The notes: generated by a model from the letters alone, not told the origin. Numbered from the stretch's first letter, positions 17,077 to 25,009 are shown. The stretch: DNA of 38,519 nucleotides from Pseudomonadota bacterium (GCA_022843465.1 JALHNO010000032.1:1-38519), one strand, 5' to 3'. Made by a program: numbers and translations.

Positions 17077-17748
17077 ATGATCGACACCCCCCATCAGTTC
17101 CCCGCGTCCGCCGCGCATTTTTTTCTGCAGGGTGCAGCCGGCCGGATCGAAGTCGCCAGCGATGTGCCGACCGAAGGTGCGCGTCTGGGCACCGCCGTGC
17201 TCTGTCATCCGCATTCCCTGCATGGCGGCAGCATGCAGAACAAAGTCGTCACCACCGCCGAGCGCAGTCTGCGCGCGCTCGGCCTGCGCACGCTGCGCTT
17301 CAACTTCCGCGGCGTCGGCAAGTCCGAGGGTGCCTTCGACGATGGTGCGGGCGAGGGCGAGGACCTGTTGCTGCTGGTGCAGTGGTTGCGCACGGTGCGC
17401 CCACAGGATGGCATCTGGCTGGTCGGATTCTCGTTCGGTGCCTATGTCTCGATCAGTCGCGCCGCCGACATCGCGCCACAGCAGCTGATCAGTCTGGCAC
17501 CGCCGATCGGTCGCTGGCAGTTTGATCGCGTCGTGCTGCCGAGCTGTCCCTGGCTGGTCATCCAGCCCGAGGCCGATGAGGTCGTCGATGCGCCCACGGT
17601 ATTCGCCTGGGCCGAGCAACTGGGCGATCGCATCGATCTGGTGCGGATGCCGGCGACCTCGCACTTCTTCCATGGTCAGTTGGTCGCTTTGCGCGCGCAT
17701 ATCCAGACGCGGATGCGGGCACCATTGCCGGCGCTGGAAACCGAGTGA
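17077..17748 (+). CDS. Alpha/beta hydrolase
   Basis: This is a 223-residue cytoplasmic alpha/beta hydrolase of the small COG2945-like group. It has the oxyanion strand VLCHPHSLHGGSMQNK, then FNFRGVGKSEGAFDDG, the nucleophile elbow GFSFGAYVS, an acidic site near IQPEADEVVDA, and the catalytic His in ATSHFFHGQL. The ATG at 17077 is taken because the family begins about there, although an open frame extends 297 bases upstream over the divergent promoter region. It heads a rightward run: the next gene (zapE) starts at the GTG that overlaps its stop codon by 4 bases. The substrate is unknown. Confidence 0.88.
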   Translation: MIDTPHQFPASAAHFFLQGAAGRIEVASDVPTEGARLGTAVLCHPHSLHGGSMQNKVVTTAERSLRALGLRTLRFNFRGVGKSEGAFDDGAGEGEDLLLLVQWLRTVRPQDGIWLVGFSFGAYVSISRAADIAPQQLISLAPPIGRWQFDRVVLPSCPWLVIQPEADEVVDAPTVFAWAEQLGDRIDLVRMPATSHFFHGQLVALRAHIQTRMRAPLPALETE

Positions 17749-18854
17749 GCCAGGCGTTGCACACACCCTCGCAGTCTTACGCCGCCGGTGTCGCGTCCGC
17801 TCGCTGGCAACAGGATCCTGCGCAATTGCTCGCGCTGCGTCCGCTCGATCGCATCCACGCCAGTCTGCGCGCGATAGAAGAGGATTCCAGCTGGCTGGCG
17901 CAATTGCGGCGCCGCTTTTCGGCACCCGAGCGCGTGCGCGGTCTCTACCTATGGGGTGGCGTCGGTCGCGGCAAGACCTTCCTGATCGATCTGCTGCACG
18001 ATGCCCTGCCCGGCGAACGCAAACTGCGCATGCACTTCCATCGCTTCATGGGCCGTGTCCACGAGGCGCTGCGTGCGCATGCCGGCGAACAGGATCCGCT
18101 GCGCGCGATTGCACGCCAATTCGCTGCCGAGGCGAGGCTGTTCTGCCTCGACGAGTTCTTCGTACAGGACATCGGTGATGCGATGATCCTCGGCGAGTTC
18201 CTGCGTCACCTGTTCGACGCCGGCGCGACCCTGGTGACCACATCCAACCTGCCGCCGCATCGGCTCTACGAGCACGGCCTCCAGCGCGAACGCTTTCTGC
18301 CAGCGATTGCCCTGCTGGAACGTCGTTGCGAAGTGCTCGAGCTGAGCAGTGCCGTCGATTACCGCTTGCGCAGTCTGACCGCCGGCGGTGTCTATCATTG
18401 TCCCCTCGGCCCGGCCGCCGATGCCGCGATGCTGGCCTGCTTTGATCGACTGGCGCCCGGCTCGGCGCGACCCGCTGGCGAGATGCGCATCAACGAACGC
18501 CCGATCAAGGTGCGCCGCCGTGCCGATGGTATTGCCTGGTTCGATTTCGCCGCACTCTGCGAAGGTCCGCGGGCGGTGTCCGATTACATCGAGCTGGCGC
18601 GCAGCTTCAATACCGTGCTGATCTCGGATGTACCGGTGCTCGATACCCAGGGCATGCGCGAGGATGCCGCCAAGCGTTTCATTCATCTGGTCGACGAGTT
18701 CTATGACCGCAATGTCAATCTGATCCTCAGCGCCGCAGTGGCGCCGACGACGCTCTATCGCGGCCACCGCCATCGTCACGAATTCGCGCGTACCGAGAGT
18801 CGCCTGATCGAGATGCAGAGCGCCGAGTATCTGGCGCGACCGCACAAGCCCTGA
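17745..18854 (+). CDS. zapE: Cell division protein ZapE (AFG1-like ATPase)
   Basis: This is a 369-residue P-loop ATPase of the AFG1/ZapE family. In E. coli, ZapE joins the FtsZ ring late in constriction and affects Z-ring stability. Visible motifs are Walker A YLWGGVGRGKTFLID (about residue 67 on), HFHRFMGRVHEALR, Walker B LFCLDEFFVQDIGDA, sensor-like TTSNLPPHRLYEHGLQRERF, and a C-terminal SDVPVLDTQGMREDAAKRF. The length is normal for the family. The start is a GTG that overlaps the stop of the upstream hydrolase (GTGA), which suggests translational coupling. The gene after it is xthA, 70 bases downstream. Confidence 0.95.
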   Translation: MSQALHTPSQSYAAGVASARWQQDPAQLLALRPLDRIHASLRAIEEDSSWLAQLRRRFSAPERVRGLYLWGGVGRGKTFLIDLLHDALPGERKLRMHFHRFMGRVHEALRAHAGEQDPLRAIARQFAAEARLFCLDEFFVQDIGDAMILGEFLRHLFDAGATLVTTSNLPPHRLYEHGLQRERFLPAIALLERRCEVLELSSAVDYRLRSLTAGGVYHCPLGPAADAAMLACFDRLAPGSARPAGEMRINERPIKVRRRADGIAWFDFAALCEGPRAVSDYIELARSFNTVLISDVPVLDTQGMREDAAKRFIHLVDEFYDRNVNLILSAAVAPTTLYRGHRHRHEFARTESRLIEMQSAEYLARPHKP

Positions 18855-18924
18855 GTTGGCACGCTGTGCGGACGATTTCCGTCCCGGCGCAGACGCGCGC
18901 GCATCGCCTCGCTACCATTCCCCC

Positions 18925-19692
18925 ATGAAGATCGCATCGTGGAACGTCAATTCGCTCAAGGTTCGCATGCCGCACCTCGAGGCCTGGTGTCAGGAAGCCC
19001 GGCCCGACGTGCTGGCCCTGCAGGAAATCAAGATGGAGACGGCAGCGTTTCCGGGCGATGCCATCCGCGCGCTCGGTTACGAGGCGGTGGTTTCCGGTCA
19101 GAAAACCTACAACGGTGTGGCGATCCTGAGTCGTCTGCCGATGCGCGACGCGCTCGCCGAGGTATCCGGCTATGCCGATGAACAGCGTCGACTGCTGGCG
19201 GCTACGGTCGGCGATATCCGGATCATCAATCTCTATGTCGTCAATGGCCAGGAAGTCGGTTCCGACAAGTACCGCTACAAGCTCGAATGGCTTGAGGCTG
19301 TCACCGGCTGGATCGCCGAAGAGATCCGTCAGCATTCGAACGTGGTCGTGCTCGGCGATTTCAATATCGCACCGGATGATCGTGATGTGCACGATCCCGA
19401 AGCCTGGTTCGAGCAGGTGCTGTGCAGCACGCCGGAGCGCGCAGCGCTCGCTCGCCTGCTCGCGCTCGGCCTGCACGACAGCTATCGCCTGCGCGAGCCT
19501 GCCGGTGGCCACTACAGCTGGTGGGACTATCGCGCTGCAGGATTTCGCCGCAACAATGGTCTGCGTATTGACCTGGTTCTGGTCAGCGAGGCACTGCGCA
19601 GCCGCGTCCAGGCAGTCGGCATCGATCGCGAGCCACGCAGCTGGGAGCGCCCGAGCGATCATGCCCCGGTCTGGGTGGAGATCGCCGAATGA
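18925..19692 (+). CDS. xthA: Exodeoxyribonuclease III
   Basis: This is a 255-residue AP endonuclease / 3'-5' exonuclease of the EEP superfamily, which nicks DNA at abasic sites in base-excision repair. The characteristic motifs are present: MKIASWNVNSLKVR at the start, then VLALQEIKME with the metal-binding Glu, YNGVAILSR, VVLGDFNIAPDDRDVHDP, HYSWWDYRA, NNGLRIDLVL and, near the end, SDHAPVWVE with the catalytic His. ATG 18925 is the family start; the 23 in-frame codons before it are not conserved-looking. It overlaps the next gene by 4 bases (ATGA). Confidence 0.95.
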   Translation: MKIASWNVNSLKVRMPHLEAWCQEARPDVLALQEIKMETAAFPGDAIRALGYEAVVSGQKTYNGVAILSRLPMRDALAEVSGYADEQRRLLAATVGDIRIINLYVVNGQEVGSDKYRYKLEWLEAVTGWIAEEIRQHSNVVVLGDFNIAPDDRDVHDPEAWFEQVLCSTPERAALARLLALGLHDSYRLREPAGGHYSWWDYRAAGFRRNNGLRIDLVLVSEALRSRVQAVGIDREPRSWERPSDHAPVWVEIAE

Positions 19693-20357
19693 GCGACACC
19701 ACGCCCTATGGCCTGGAGGCCAGCGAGCTGGACGAGCTGCACGAATTCCTCGGTCGCCGTGCTGAGGGTGGTGGCCTGATGCTCGACGCGGTGCACGGTC
19801 TGTTGACCGCCGTGGTGATCGGCCCCGAACCGATCTCGGCCAGCGAGTGGCTCGGCCATGTCGTCGATGAGGCCCAGGGATTCGAGACCGAGGAAGAGGC
19901 CAATCGCGTCCTCGCCCTGCTGATCCGGCTCTACAACAGTGTCGTCCAGGAACTCGAAGCGCTGTCCTATCAGCCGATCTTCGGCGAGATCGAAATCGCC
20001 GATTCCGATCAGACCGAACTCAGCGCACGCGGCTGGTGCGAAGGCTTCGCGATCGGAGTCGATCTGCGTTCCGCGCTCTGGGAAGGCCGCATGCAGCAGG
20101 ACCCCGAATTGATGGAACTGCTGCATCCGATCATCGCGCTCGCGGCCGACGAGGGCGTCTTCGAAACCAGCGAAGGCGAGACCATCGAGCCGCTCAGCGA
20201 CGAGGATTTCGAAATCGCGCTCAATGCCGTCGCCGGCGCGGTGGCCGATGTCCAGCAGTACTGGCGCAACAAGCCACCGGATCTCAGTGAAGGACTGGAG
20301 CCCGCAACCGGGCTGCGTCCGCTATTGCGCAAACGCGGTGGACACTGGCTGCACTAG
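19689..20357 (+). CDS. YecA/UPF0149-family protein
   Basis: This is a 222-residue acidic, mostly helical protein of the YecA (UPF0149/YgfB-like) family. Recognisable parts are LDELHEFLGRRAEGGGLMLDA (first helix region), HGLLTAVVIGPEPI, SEWLGHV, and the conserved ARGWCEGFAIGVDL. Many YecA proteins carry a C-terminal SEC-C zinc motif; this one lacks it and ends HWLH. The start ATG overlaps the xthA stop (ATGA), so the two are probably co-translated. The function of the family is not settled; some members have been linked to metal or SecA-like chaperone roles. Confidence 0.85.
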   Translation: MSDTTPYGLEASELDELHEFLGRRAEGGGLMLDAVHGLLTAVVIGPEPISASEWLGHVVDEAQGFETEEEANRVLALLIRLYNSVVQELEALSYQPIFGEIEIADSDQTELSARGWCEGFAIGVDLRSALWEGRMQQDPELMELLHPIIALAADEGVFETSEGETIEPLSDEDFEIALNAVAGAVADVQQYWRNKPPDLSEGLEPATGLRPLLRKRGGHWLH

Positions 20358-20404
20358 CCTGAAGCGCGAGCCGTCGCCGCCAGCATCCGCCCTGCCTGCC
20401 GCGA

Positions 20405-20806
20405 TCAGAGCCGGGCGACGCCGATGCTCAGCGAATAATTGACCGCGACTTCGGCCTGGCCGGTCATCGGCTGCGCCGGTTCGGCGAGGCGACAGAAACG
20501 CTCGCCGCGTGCGGCCTTCAGCGCAGCGCGATCCAGCAGAGTCGACCCACTCGACTGCGCCAACTTCACCTGGGTGGCAGTGCCGGCCTTGTCCAGTTGC
20601 ACCTGCAGACGCACAGTTCCTTCGGCACGCTGACGCTTGGCCTCATGCGGATAGCGCCAGGGGTCGCGATCATTCTGGTCACTTGCCGTCGATTGCACAG
20701 CGGTCTGCTCATGGCAGGGCACCGCAAGCTCGGCAGCCTGGAGCGTGGCACTGCCAGCCAGGGCCATCACCAGACCCGACAGTGCACACTTCGAAGATTT
20801 CCTCAT
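20405..20806 (-). CDS. TonB C-terminal domain-like periplasmic protein
   Basis: This is a 133-residue exported protein. The signal peptide RKSSKCALSGLVMALAGSATLQAAE is followed by a single small domain with the TonB C-terminal pattern: YPHEAKRQRAEGTVRLQVQL, then GTATQVKLAQSSGSTLLDRAA, then ALKAARGERFC. No N-terminal anchor like that of classical TonB is present, so it is probably periplasmic and not an energy transducer by itself. A G-rich site (GGGAGGGATGGG) precedes the start at 20806. It converges on the YecA gene (gap 47 bases). Downstream on the same strand's upstream side lies the 20.9-21.2 kb repeat region. Confidence 0.75.
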   Translation of the reverse strand: MRKSSKCALSGLVMALAGSATLQAAELAVPCHEQTAVQSTASDQNDRDPWRYPHEAKRQRAEGTVRLQVQLDKAGTATQVKLAQSSGSTLLDRAALKAARGERFCRLAEPAQPMTGQAEVAVNYSLSIGVARL

Positions 20807-20939
20807 GGCCCATCCCTCCCATCGATTACCGCGCTCCTCCGTGGAGCGCCTGGAAGGGAAACGTACGCCGATCCAATCGTCCCGGCAAGACCGCTGTAAT
20901 ACACGTGTCACAGAGTTGTGCTACCGCTCCAAGGTTGGC

Positions 20940-21245
20940 CTTGCCCTTGCCCTTGCCGTTGCCGTTGTCCCCCAAGGGGATTGCATAGAGCGTGGCTTGC
21001 CGCGCTGCTCTTGACGTTGACGTCGATGTTGTCTCCACGAGGATCGCAGAGAGCGGGCGCGCCCCGCTGTTCTCGCTCTTGATTCAACCTTGGTGTCGAA
21101 GCCGACGCAAAATCAAGATCAAAGGCAGCGCGGCAAGCCACGCTCTATGAAATCCCCTTTTAGGGGACAACATCAACGTCAACGTCAACGTCAACGTCAA
21201 CGTCAAGAGCAGCAAGGCTGGCCGCGCTCCCTGCAATTCCCTCGG
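20940..21245. repeat. Composite hairpin plus hexamer repeat, inverted copies
   Basis: A hexamer tract (CTTGCC x3, GTTGCC, GTTGTC; 20940-20969) runs into a ~49-bp arm at 20964-21012 containing TCCCCCAAGGGGA and GCGTGGCTTGCCGCGC. A second arm at 21119-21171 is the near-identical reverse complement (about 45 matching bases). It is followed by six hexamers of the form RTCAAS (21172-21207), and then a third, weaker copy (21202-21245) in the same sense. The left arm is also followed by TTGACGTTGACGTCGATGTTG-like hexamers. The whole stretch lies between the TonB-C gene and the GSDH gene and holds no protein gene. Related elements lie at 35.77-35.87 and 36.99-37.06 kb. Confidence 0.85.
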
Positions 21246-21286
21246 AGACCGAGGCTACCGCTTCGCGGATCGATGCTCGGCTTTCT

Positions 21287-22672
21287 CTACTCGAATCCGT
21301 TGGCAAACAAGTTGTCGCCCGCAGTGGCGCTGCTGAACCGGTAGACCTGATCGCTCTGGGCAGCGAGATACAGGTTTCCCGCGAGGTCCTCGCCGAACCC
21401 AATCGGGCCAGAAGCCGGTCTGACGGGCGTTCCCGGCGGGTTCTCCCAGCGTGTTGCGCTCCAGCCGGATGCGGTCGCACCATCGGGTCTGCCGAAGAAA
21501 ATCTCGCGCGTGCAATAGTCAGCGTAGACGATCATGCCATTGAACTGGGGGATCGGACCGCGGAAGCGATAGCCGCCCGTGATCGAACAACGGCCCGCTG
21601 CATGGGAATAGTCGAGGATGGGAAGGAGTCCGAAGTTGCAGGAGTCCACCGTCACGCTGCCGCGAAGCTGCCGGCCCTCACAGGTGCGCCAACCCAGATT
21701 CTGAGCGCCATCGGCTGCAGGAATCAGGCTGACCTCTTCCCAGGTACCTTGGCCGACGTCTCCCACCAGCATGTCGCCATTGCTGCGATCAAAGCTGAAG
21801 CGAAAAGGATTGCGCATGCCATGGTGCCAGATCTCGTCGCAGGTATTGCTGGTGCCGACATGCGGATTGTCCACGGGGATCCGGTAATTCGCGGTGGCGC
21901 CGGTTGCCGTGCCACACATCTCGGCGGGGGCACTGGCCGTAGTACCGTCCACATCAATACGCATGATCTTGCCGAGCAACGCATAGTTGGGCGCCGTACC
22001 TGAGGCGCAACTGGCAGGGTTGTTGTCTGCGGGCTTCCTCCACAGACATTGCGCGAAGCCATGCGGATCGTTCTGCGGTCCGCCGTCCCCGATCGAGATG
22101 TACAGGAAGCCGTCGGGTCCGAAGTGGATATCGCCACCGTTATGGTTGTTGGCGAGATCACCTACGGTCATGATCACGCGTCGCGTCGCGGGCGGCACCA
22201 CGTCCGGATCGGGCCCATTGGCGGTGTACTCCACCGTGAGCTGATCCGGAAAGGTGCCGATGTTCGCGCCACCGGCGGGGCGCGTATGCTGAACATAGAA
22301 TCGACCGTTGCTGGCGAACTGCGGATGAAAGGCGATTCCCAACAGGCCCTGTTCTCCGCCCGTGCTCGAAGGCACATTCAGAAACTCCGGGCTCTCGACC
22401 ACACCATTTCGGTAAATGTAGATGTTGCCCGTGCGCGACACGATGAAGAGTCTGCCACTGCCATCATTGGGCTCAGCGAAGGCGATGGGCTGGTCGATGC
22501 CGGTGATGTTCAGATCGGTCAGCATCAGGTCCGCGGGAACCGTTTGCGCCACTGCGCCCATCTGTCCAACGAACAGCGCGACGGACAACACGCCAGTCTG
22601 CACAATGAGTGCTCTGGCATGACGGCGCAAACCAGACGAGATCGTGTTCGGAGGTGACGGACTCGGTTTCAT
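21287..22672 (-). CDS. Exported glucose/sorbosone dehydrogenase-type (PQQ) propeller protein
   Basis: This is a 461-residue soluble quinoprotein-type six-blade propeller of the GSDH family, which oxidises aldose sugars with PQQ. A long basic leader precedes a signal helix (TGVLSVALFVGQMGAVAQ). Signature motifs are VPSSTGGEQGLLGIAFHPQF, NHNGGDIHFGPDGFLYISIG (catalytic/metal region), WHHGMRNPFRFSFD, and MLVGDVGQGTWEEV, followed by LGWRTCEG. Cysteines in the middle region suggest disulphides. The protein ends GDNLFANGFE, the same G-F-E tail seen in the protease and the FG-GAP protein. The start at 22672 is the ATG before the basic leader. Whether it uses PQQ, and its substrate, cannot be read from the sequence. 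Confidence 0.85.
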   Translation of the reverse strand: MKPSPSPPNTISSGLRRHARALIVQTGVLSVALFVGQMGAVAQTVPADLMLTDLNITGIDQPIAFAEPNDGSGRLFIVSRTGNIYIYRNGVVESPEFLNVPSSTGGEQGLLGIAFHPQFASNGRFYVQHTRPAGGANIGTFPDQLTVEYTANGPDPDVVPPATRRVIMTVGDLANNHNGGDIHFGPDGFLYISIGDGGPQNDPHGFAQCLWRKPADNNPASCASGTAPNYALLGKIMRIDVDGTTASAPAEMCGTATGATANYRIPVDNPHVGTSNTCDEIWHHGMRNPFRFSFDRSNGDMLVGDVGQGTWEEVSLIPAADGAQNLGWRTCEGRQLRGSVTVDSCNFGLLPILDYSHAAGRCSITGGYRFRGPIPQFNGMIVYADYCTREIFFGRPDGATASGWSATRWENPPGTPVRPASGPIGFGEDLAGNLYLAAQSDQVYRFSSATAGDNLFANGFE

Positions 22673-22755
22673 GGCAAAAGCTCCTGATTGATTCAAGGCC
22701 CAATGTATAACAACGGAAGCGCGGCAATTTCGTGAGCGCGTCAACGAATTGCGGA

Positions 22756-23619
22756 TCAGCGGCCGCGCTTCAGCCGAATCAGCGCCGAAATATCCTCATC
22801 GCCATGGCCGCGCCGCATCAACTCGGCGTAGTCGTGCAGCGCCTTGTCGACGATGCTGTGGTCGACGCCAGCCTGTTCGGCAAGCTGGCGCACAATGCCG
22901 AGATCCTTGTGCAACAGGGACAACTTGAAGCCGACGCTGAATTCATTGCGCAGCATGGTGGCGCCGCGTTTTTCCAGGAACCAGCTCTGCGCTGCGCCGG
23001 CGAGCAGGGTGGGCAGCAGGCGTTCGGGCTCAAGGCCCAGCGCCTGCCCCAGCGCCAGGCCTTCGGTCACCGCCTGGGCGATGCCCGCAACCAGTACCTG
23101 ATTGACCGCCTTGGTGTTCTGCCCCGCGCCGACCGCCCCCATATGGGTGATCCGCGCCGCAAAACATTCGATCGCGCCGCGCACACGTTCCAGCGTCGCC
23201 GCCTCGCCGCCCAGCATCACCGACAGCTTGCCGTTCTTGGCGCCTTCGACACCGCCCGACACCGGCGCATCCAGAAAATCCGCACCGCGCGCCCGCAGAA
23301 TCTCGGCCGCCTTCTGCGCACTGGTCGACGCGATCGTCGAGGTATCCACCAGCACGAAGCCAGCGCCCGCATGCACCGCGAGCGCCTGTGCCAGCGCAAT
23401 CACATCAGCGTCCGCCGTCACCGCGCTGATCACCACATCCGCGTGTTTGGGCAGGTCGCGCGGATCGTCTACAGCCAGCACGCCAGCGTGTTCAGCGGCA
23501 AAACGTCTGGCCTTGTCCGGACTGCGATTGCTGACAGCCACCAGATATCCAGCACGATGCAAATGCCCGGCCATCGGCGCACCCATCGCACCGAGCCCGA
23601 CGAAGGCAATTTTGAGCAT
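22756..23619 (-). CDS. 3-hydroxyisobutyrate dehydrogenase-like beta-hydroxyacid dehydrogenase
   Basis: This is a 287-residue cytoplasmic NAD(P)-dependent dehydrogenase. The N-terminal Rossmann domain starts KIAFVGLGAMGAPMAGHL, with the G-x-G-x-M-G dinucleotide motif. The substrate motif DAPVSGG and the catalytic lysine in GAGQNTKAVNQVL follow, and the C-terminal helical domain carries LLHKDLGIV. The family includes 3-hydroxyisobutyrate, tartronate semialdehyde and glyoxylate/succinic semialdehyde reductases; the substrate is not determined here, so no symbol is given. It stands as a single gene: the valine-pathway partners usually found beside mmsB are absent. Its start ATG is 91 bases from the first palindromic module. 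Confidence 0.88.
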   Translation of the reverse strand: MLKIAFVGLGAMGAPMAGHLHRAGYLVAVSNRSPDKARRFAAEHAGVLAVDDPRDLPKHADVVISAVTADADVIALAQALAVHAGAGFVLVDTSTIASTSAQKAAEILRARGADFLDAPVSGGVEGAKNGKLSVMLGGEAATLERVRGAIECFAARITHMGAVGAGQNTKAVNQVLVAGIAQAVTEGLALGQALGLEPERLLPTLLAGAAQSWFLEKRGATMLRNEFSVGFKLSLLHKDLGIVRQLAEQAGVDHSIVDKALHDYAELMRRGHGDEDISALIRLKRGR

Positions 23620-23710
23620 GGGGAGCAGGGCTTGAAGTAGGGGAGATGCAGTTTAGCCGGGTGAGAGAAACCTGTGTTCTGTCTGCTTGATAGGTGACAC
23701 TGCATCGGCC

Positions 23711-24010
23711 CGCTTGATCCCCTCTCCCGCTTGCGGGAGAGGGCTAGGGTGAGGGAAACCTGCGTTGTATGAATCGGGCTGAGAGGTGACCAAGATCGCC
23801 ACGCACACAGTTCGACGTATACGCTATCCCCACCGCCCTCATCCGGCCTTCGGCCACCTTCTCCCGCAGGCGGGAGAAGGGAACCCAAGTCGGTTGCGCC
23901 GACCTGCCCGCGATCCCATCGCTCAAAGCATGTTCGGCCGGGCTGATAGGTGACACCCTCATCCGGCCGTGATCCCCTCTCCCACTTGTGGGAGAGGGTA
24001 GGGTGAGGGA
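23711..24010. repeat. Three palindromic REP-like modules
   Basis: Three perfect hairpins lie in a row: CCCTCTCCCGC pairing with GCGGGAGAGGG (23720-23743), CCTTCTCCCGC with GCGGGAGAAGG (23857-23880), and CCCTCTCCCAC with GTGGGAGAGGG (23975-23998). The second is preceded by GGCC-TTC-GGCC. Each hairpin is bordered by related flanks (GATAGGTGAC or GAGAGGTGAC on one side; GGGTGAGGGAAA on the other for two of them), so the repeated unit is larger than the hairpin. This type of CCCTCTCCC palindrome is widespread between genes in proteobacteria. No gene is present. Confidence 0.85.
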
Positions 24011-24049
24011 AATCTGCGACTGTGGCCGGTGCTTGCCGCATTGGCGGGT

Positions 24050-24325
24050 GTTCGTGCGATAATCTGGTACACAACGCGCCCATAGCTCAGCTGGGTGAGT
24101 GTCGGCGCCATGACGATGCCCTCAGGCATCGTCAGCCGACAGGAACGCCCGGCATGGAGGCCGGGCCGGATCGCTGCACCAGGGAAGGTTCGTGCGATAA
24201 TCTGGTACACAACGCGCCCATAGCTCAGCTGGGTGAGTGTCGGCGCCATGACGATGCCCTCAGGCATCGTCAGCCGACAGGAACGCCCGGCATGGAGGCC
24301 GGGCCGGATCGCTGCACCAGGGAAG
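24050..24325 (+). repeat. Two 138-bp tandem units of a tRNA-Arg 5' chimera
   Basis: Units span 24050-24187 and 24188-24325 and appear identical; the first 46 bases of the unit recur once more at 24326, where they lead into the intact tRNA gene. Each unit holds the tRNA promoter region (GATAAT at 24058 and 24196), then the first 20 bases of the tRNA (from 24076 and 24214), and then diverges from tRNA sequence at CTGGG. What follows is a nested hairpin: TGTCGGC pairs with GCCGACA, and inside it GACGATGCC-CTCA-GGCATCGTC. A second hairpin (GCCCGGC-ATGGAG-GCCGGGC) follows. The units could make short structured RNAs, but this is inference. Confidence 0.9.
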
Positions 24326-24333
24326 GTTCGTGC

Positions 24334-24339
24334 GATAAT
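24334..24339 (+). promoter_or_regulatory. -10 element of the tRNA-Arg gene
   Basis: GATAAT lies 12 bases before the tRNA 5' end, in the context TGCGATAATCTGG. The same box is present at 24058 and 24196 in the two upstream tandem units. The -35 region differs between the first unit and the later ones, because the duplication replaced the upstream sequence with the unit's own tail. Confidence 0.5.
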
Positions 24340-24351
24340 CTGGTACACAAC

Positions 24352-24428
24352 GCGCCCATAGCTCAGCTGGATAGAGTGGCAGCTTCCGAAGCTGTAGGTC
24401 GGGGGTTCGAATCCCTCTGGGCGCGCCA
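24352..24428 (+). tRNA. tRNA-Arg (anticodon CCG)
   Basis: A complete 77-base cloverleaf is present. The acceptor stem GCGCCCA pairs with TGGGCGC, the D arm is GCTC...GAGT, and the anticodon stem GCAGC pairs with GCTGT around loop TTCCGAA, giving anticodon CCG (reads CGG, arginine). The T arm has GGTTCGAATCC, and the CCA end is encoded (24426-24428). It is preceded by two truncated copies of its own 5' end and followed at 24555 by a copy of its 3' end. Confidence 0.97.
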
Positions 24429-24632
24429 TCTTCCCCTTCGTTTACTTTCATCGCAGCAACCTTCCCTGGTGCGGGGCTCCTGCCCGCGCGTCCCTGCGCG
24501 TGCGTCTTCGTCGCATCCGTTGCCCGGCGGCAACGGAAGAGCGCAACGAAGGACCCCTCTGGGCGCGCCATCTTCCCCTTCGTTTACTTTCATCGCAGCA
24601 ACCTTCCCTGGTGCGGGGCTCCTGCCCGCGCA
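24413..24632 (+). repeat. 78-bp direct repeat containing the tRNA-Arg 3' end
   Basis: The stretch 24413-24490 (the last 16 bases of the tRNA plus 62 bases downstream) recurs at 24555-24632, an offset of 142. The second copy therefore carries an orphan tRNA 3' end (24555-24570). The 64 bases between the copies hold a perfect hairpin, CCGTTGCC-CGGC-GGCAACGG. A repeat of a tRNA 3' end is the usual footprint of a site-specific element, but the interval is far too short to hold one, so simple tandem duplication or a scar after excision is likelier. Confidence 0.85.
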
Positions 24633-24689
24633 TTCGGCAATTGCTCGTGCATTGCGCTACCTCGGTCAGGGCAAGCCCACACGCCTTGT

Positions 24690-25003
24690 TGTAGGGCATC
24701 TCTGCGAGATGCCGTCATCAAGGCGTCGCGGTGTCGAGATGGCATCTCACAGAGATGCCCTACAGGACCGGGCGAGCGGCGGGGCAAGCCTCGCGAGCTT
24801 TTGTTGTAGGGCATCTCTGCGAGATGCCGTCATCAAGGCGTCGCGGTGTTGGGATGGCATCTCATGGAGAGGCCCTACAGGACCAGAGCCGAGCAGCGGG
24901 GCAGGCCTCGCAAGCTTTTGTTGTCGGGCATCTCTGCGAGATGCCGTCATCAAGGCGTCGCGGTGTCGGGATGGCATCTCACAGAGATGCCCTACAGAAC
25001 CAG
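24690..25003. repeat. Three tandem copies of a ~78-bp palindromic element
   Basis: Copies start at about 24691, 24806 and 24923, with a period of about 116 bases. The outer arms TAGGGCATCTCTG and CAGAGATGCCCTA pair perfectly in copy 1. The left arm is itself a hairpin (GGCATCTC-TGC-GAGATGCC). The centre is GTCATCAAGGCGTCGCGGTG. Copy 2 has a degraded right arm and copy 3 a changed left edge. Spacers carry GCGGGGCARGCCTCG. The same element recurs at 37.08-37.19 kb. No gene lies here. Confidence 0.88.
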
Positions 25004-25009
25004 AGACGA

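Noticed and set aside
24050-24325. Additional functional tRNA genes
   Set aside because: Only the first 20 bases of the tRNA are present in each unit; anticodon, T arm and acceptor 3' side are missing.
24413-24632. attL/attR of an integrated phage
   Set aside because: The copies are only 142 bases apart and no phage or integrase gene lies between them; the integron integrase at 37 kb is a different type.
24690-25003. Riboswitch or small-RNA array before the RES operon
   Set aside because: The element lies after the 3' end of the RES gene, recurs at 37 kb in another context, and is a plain palindrome with no conserved ligand-type core.
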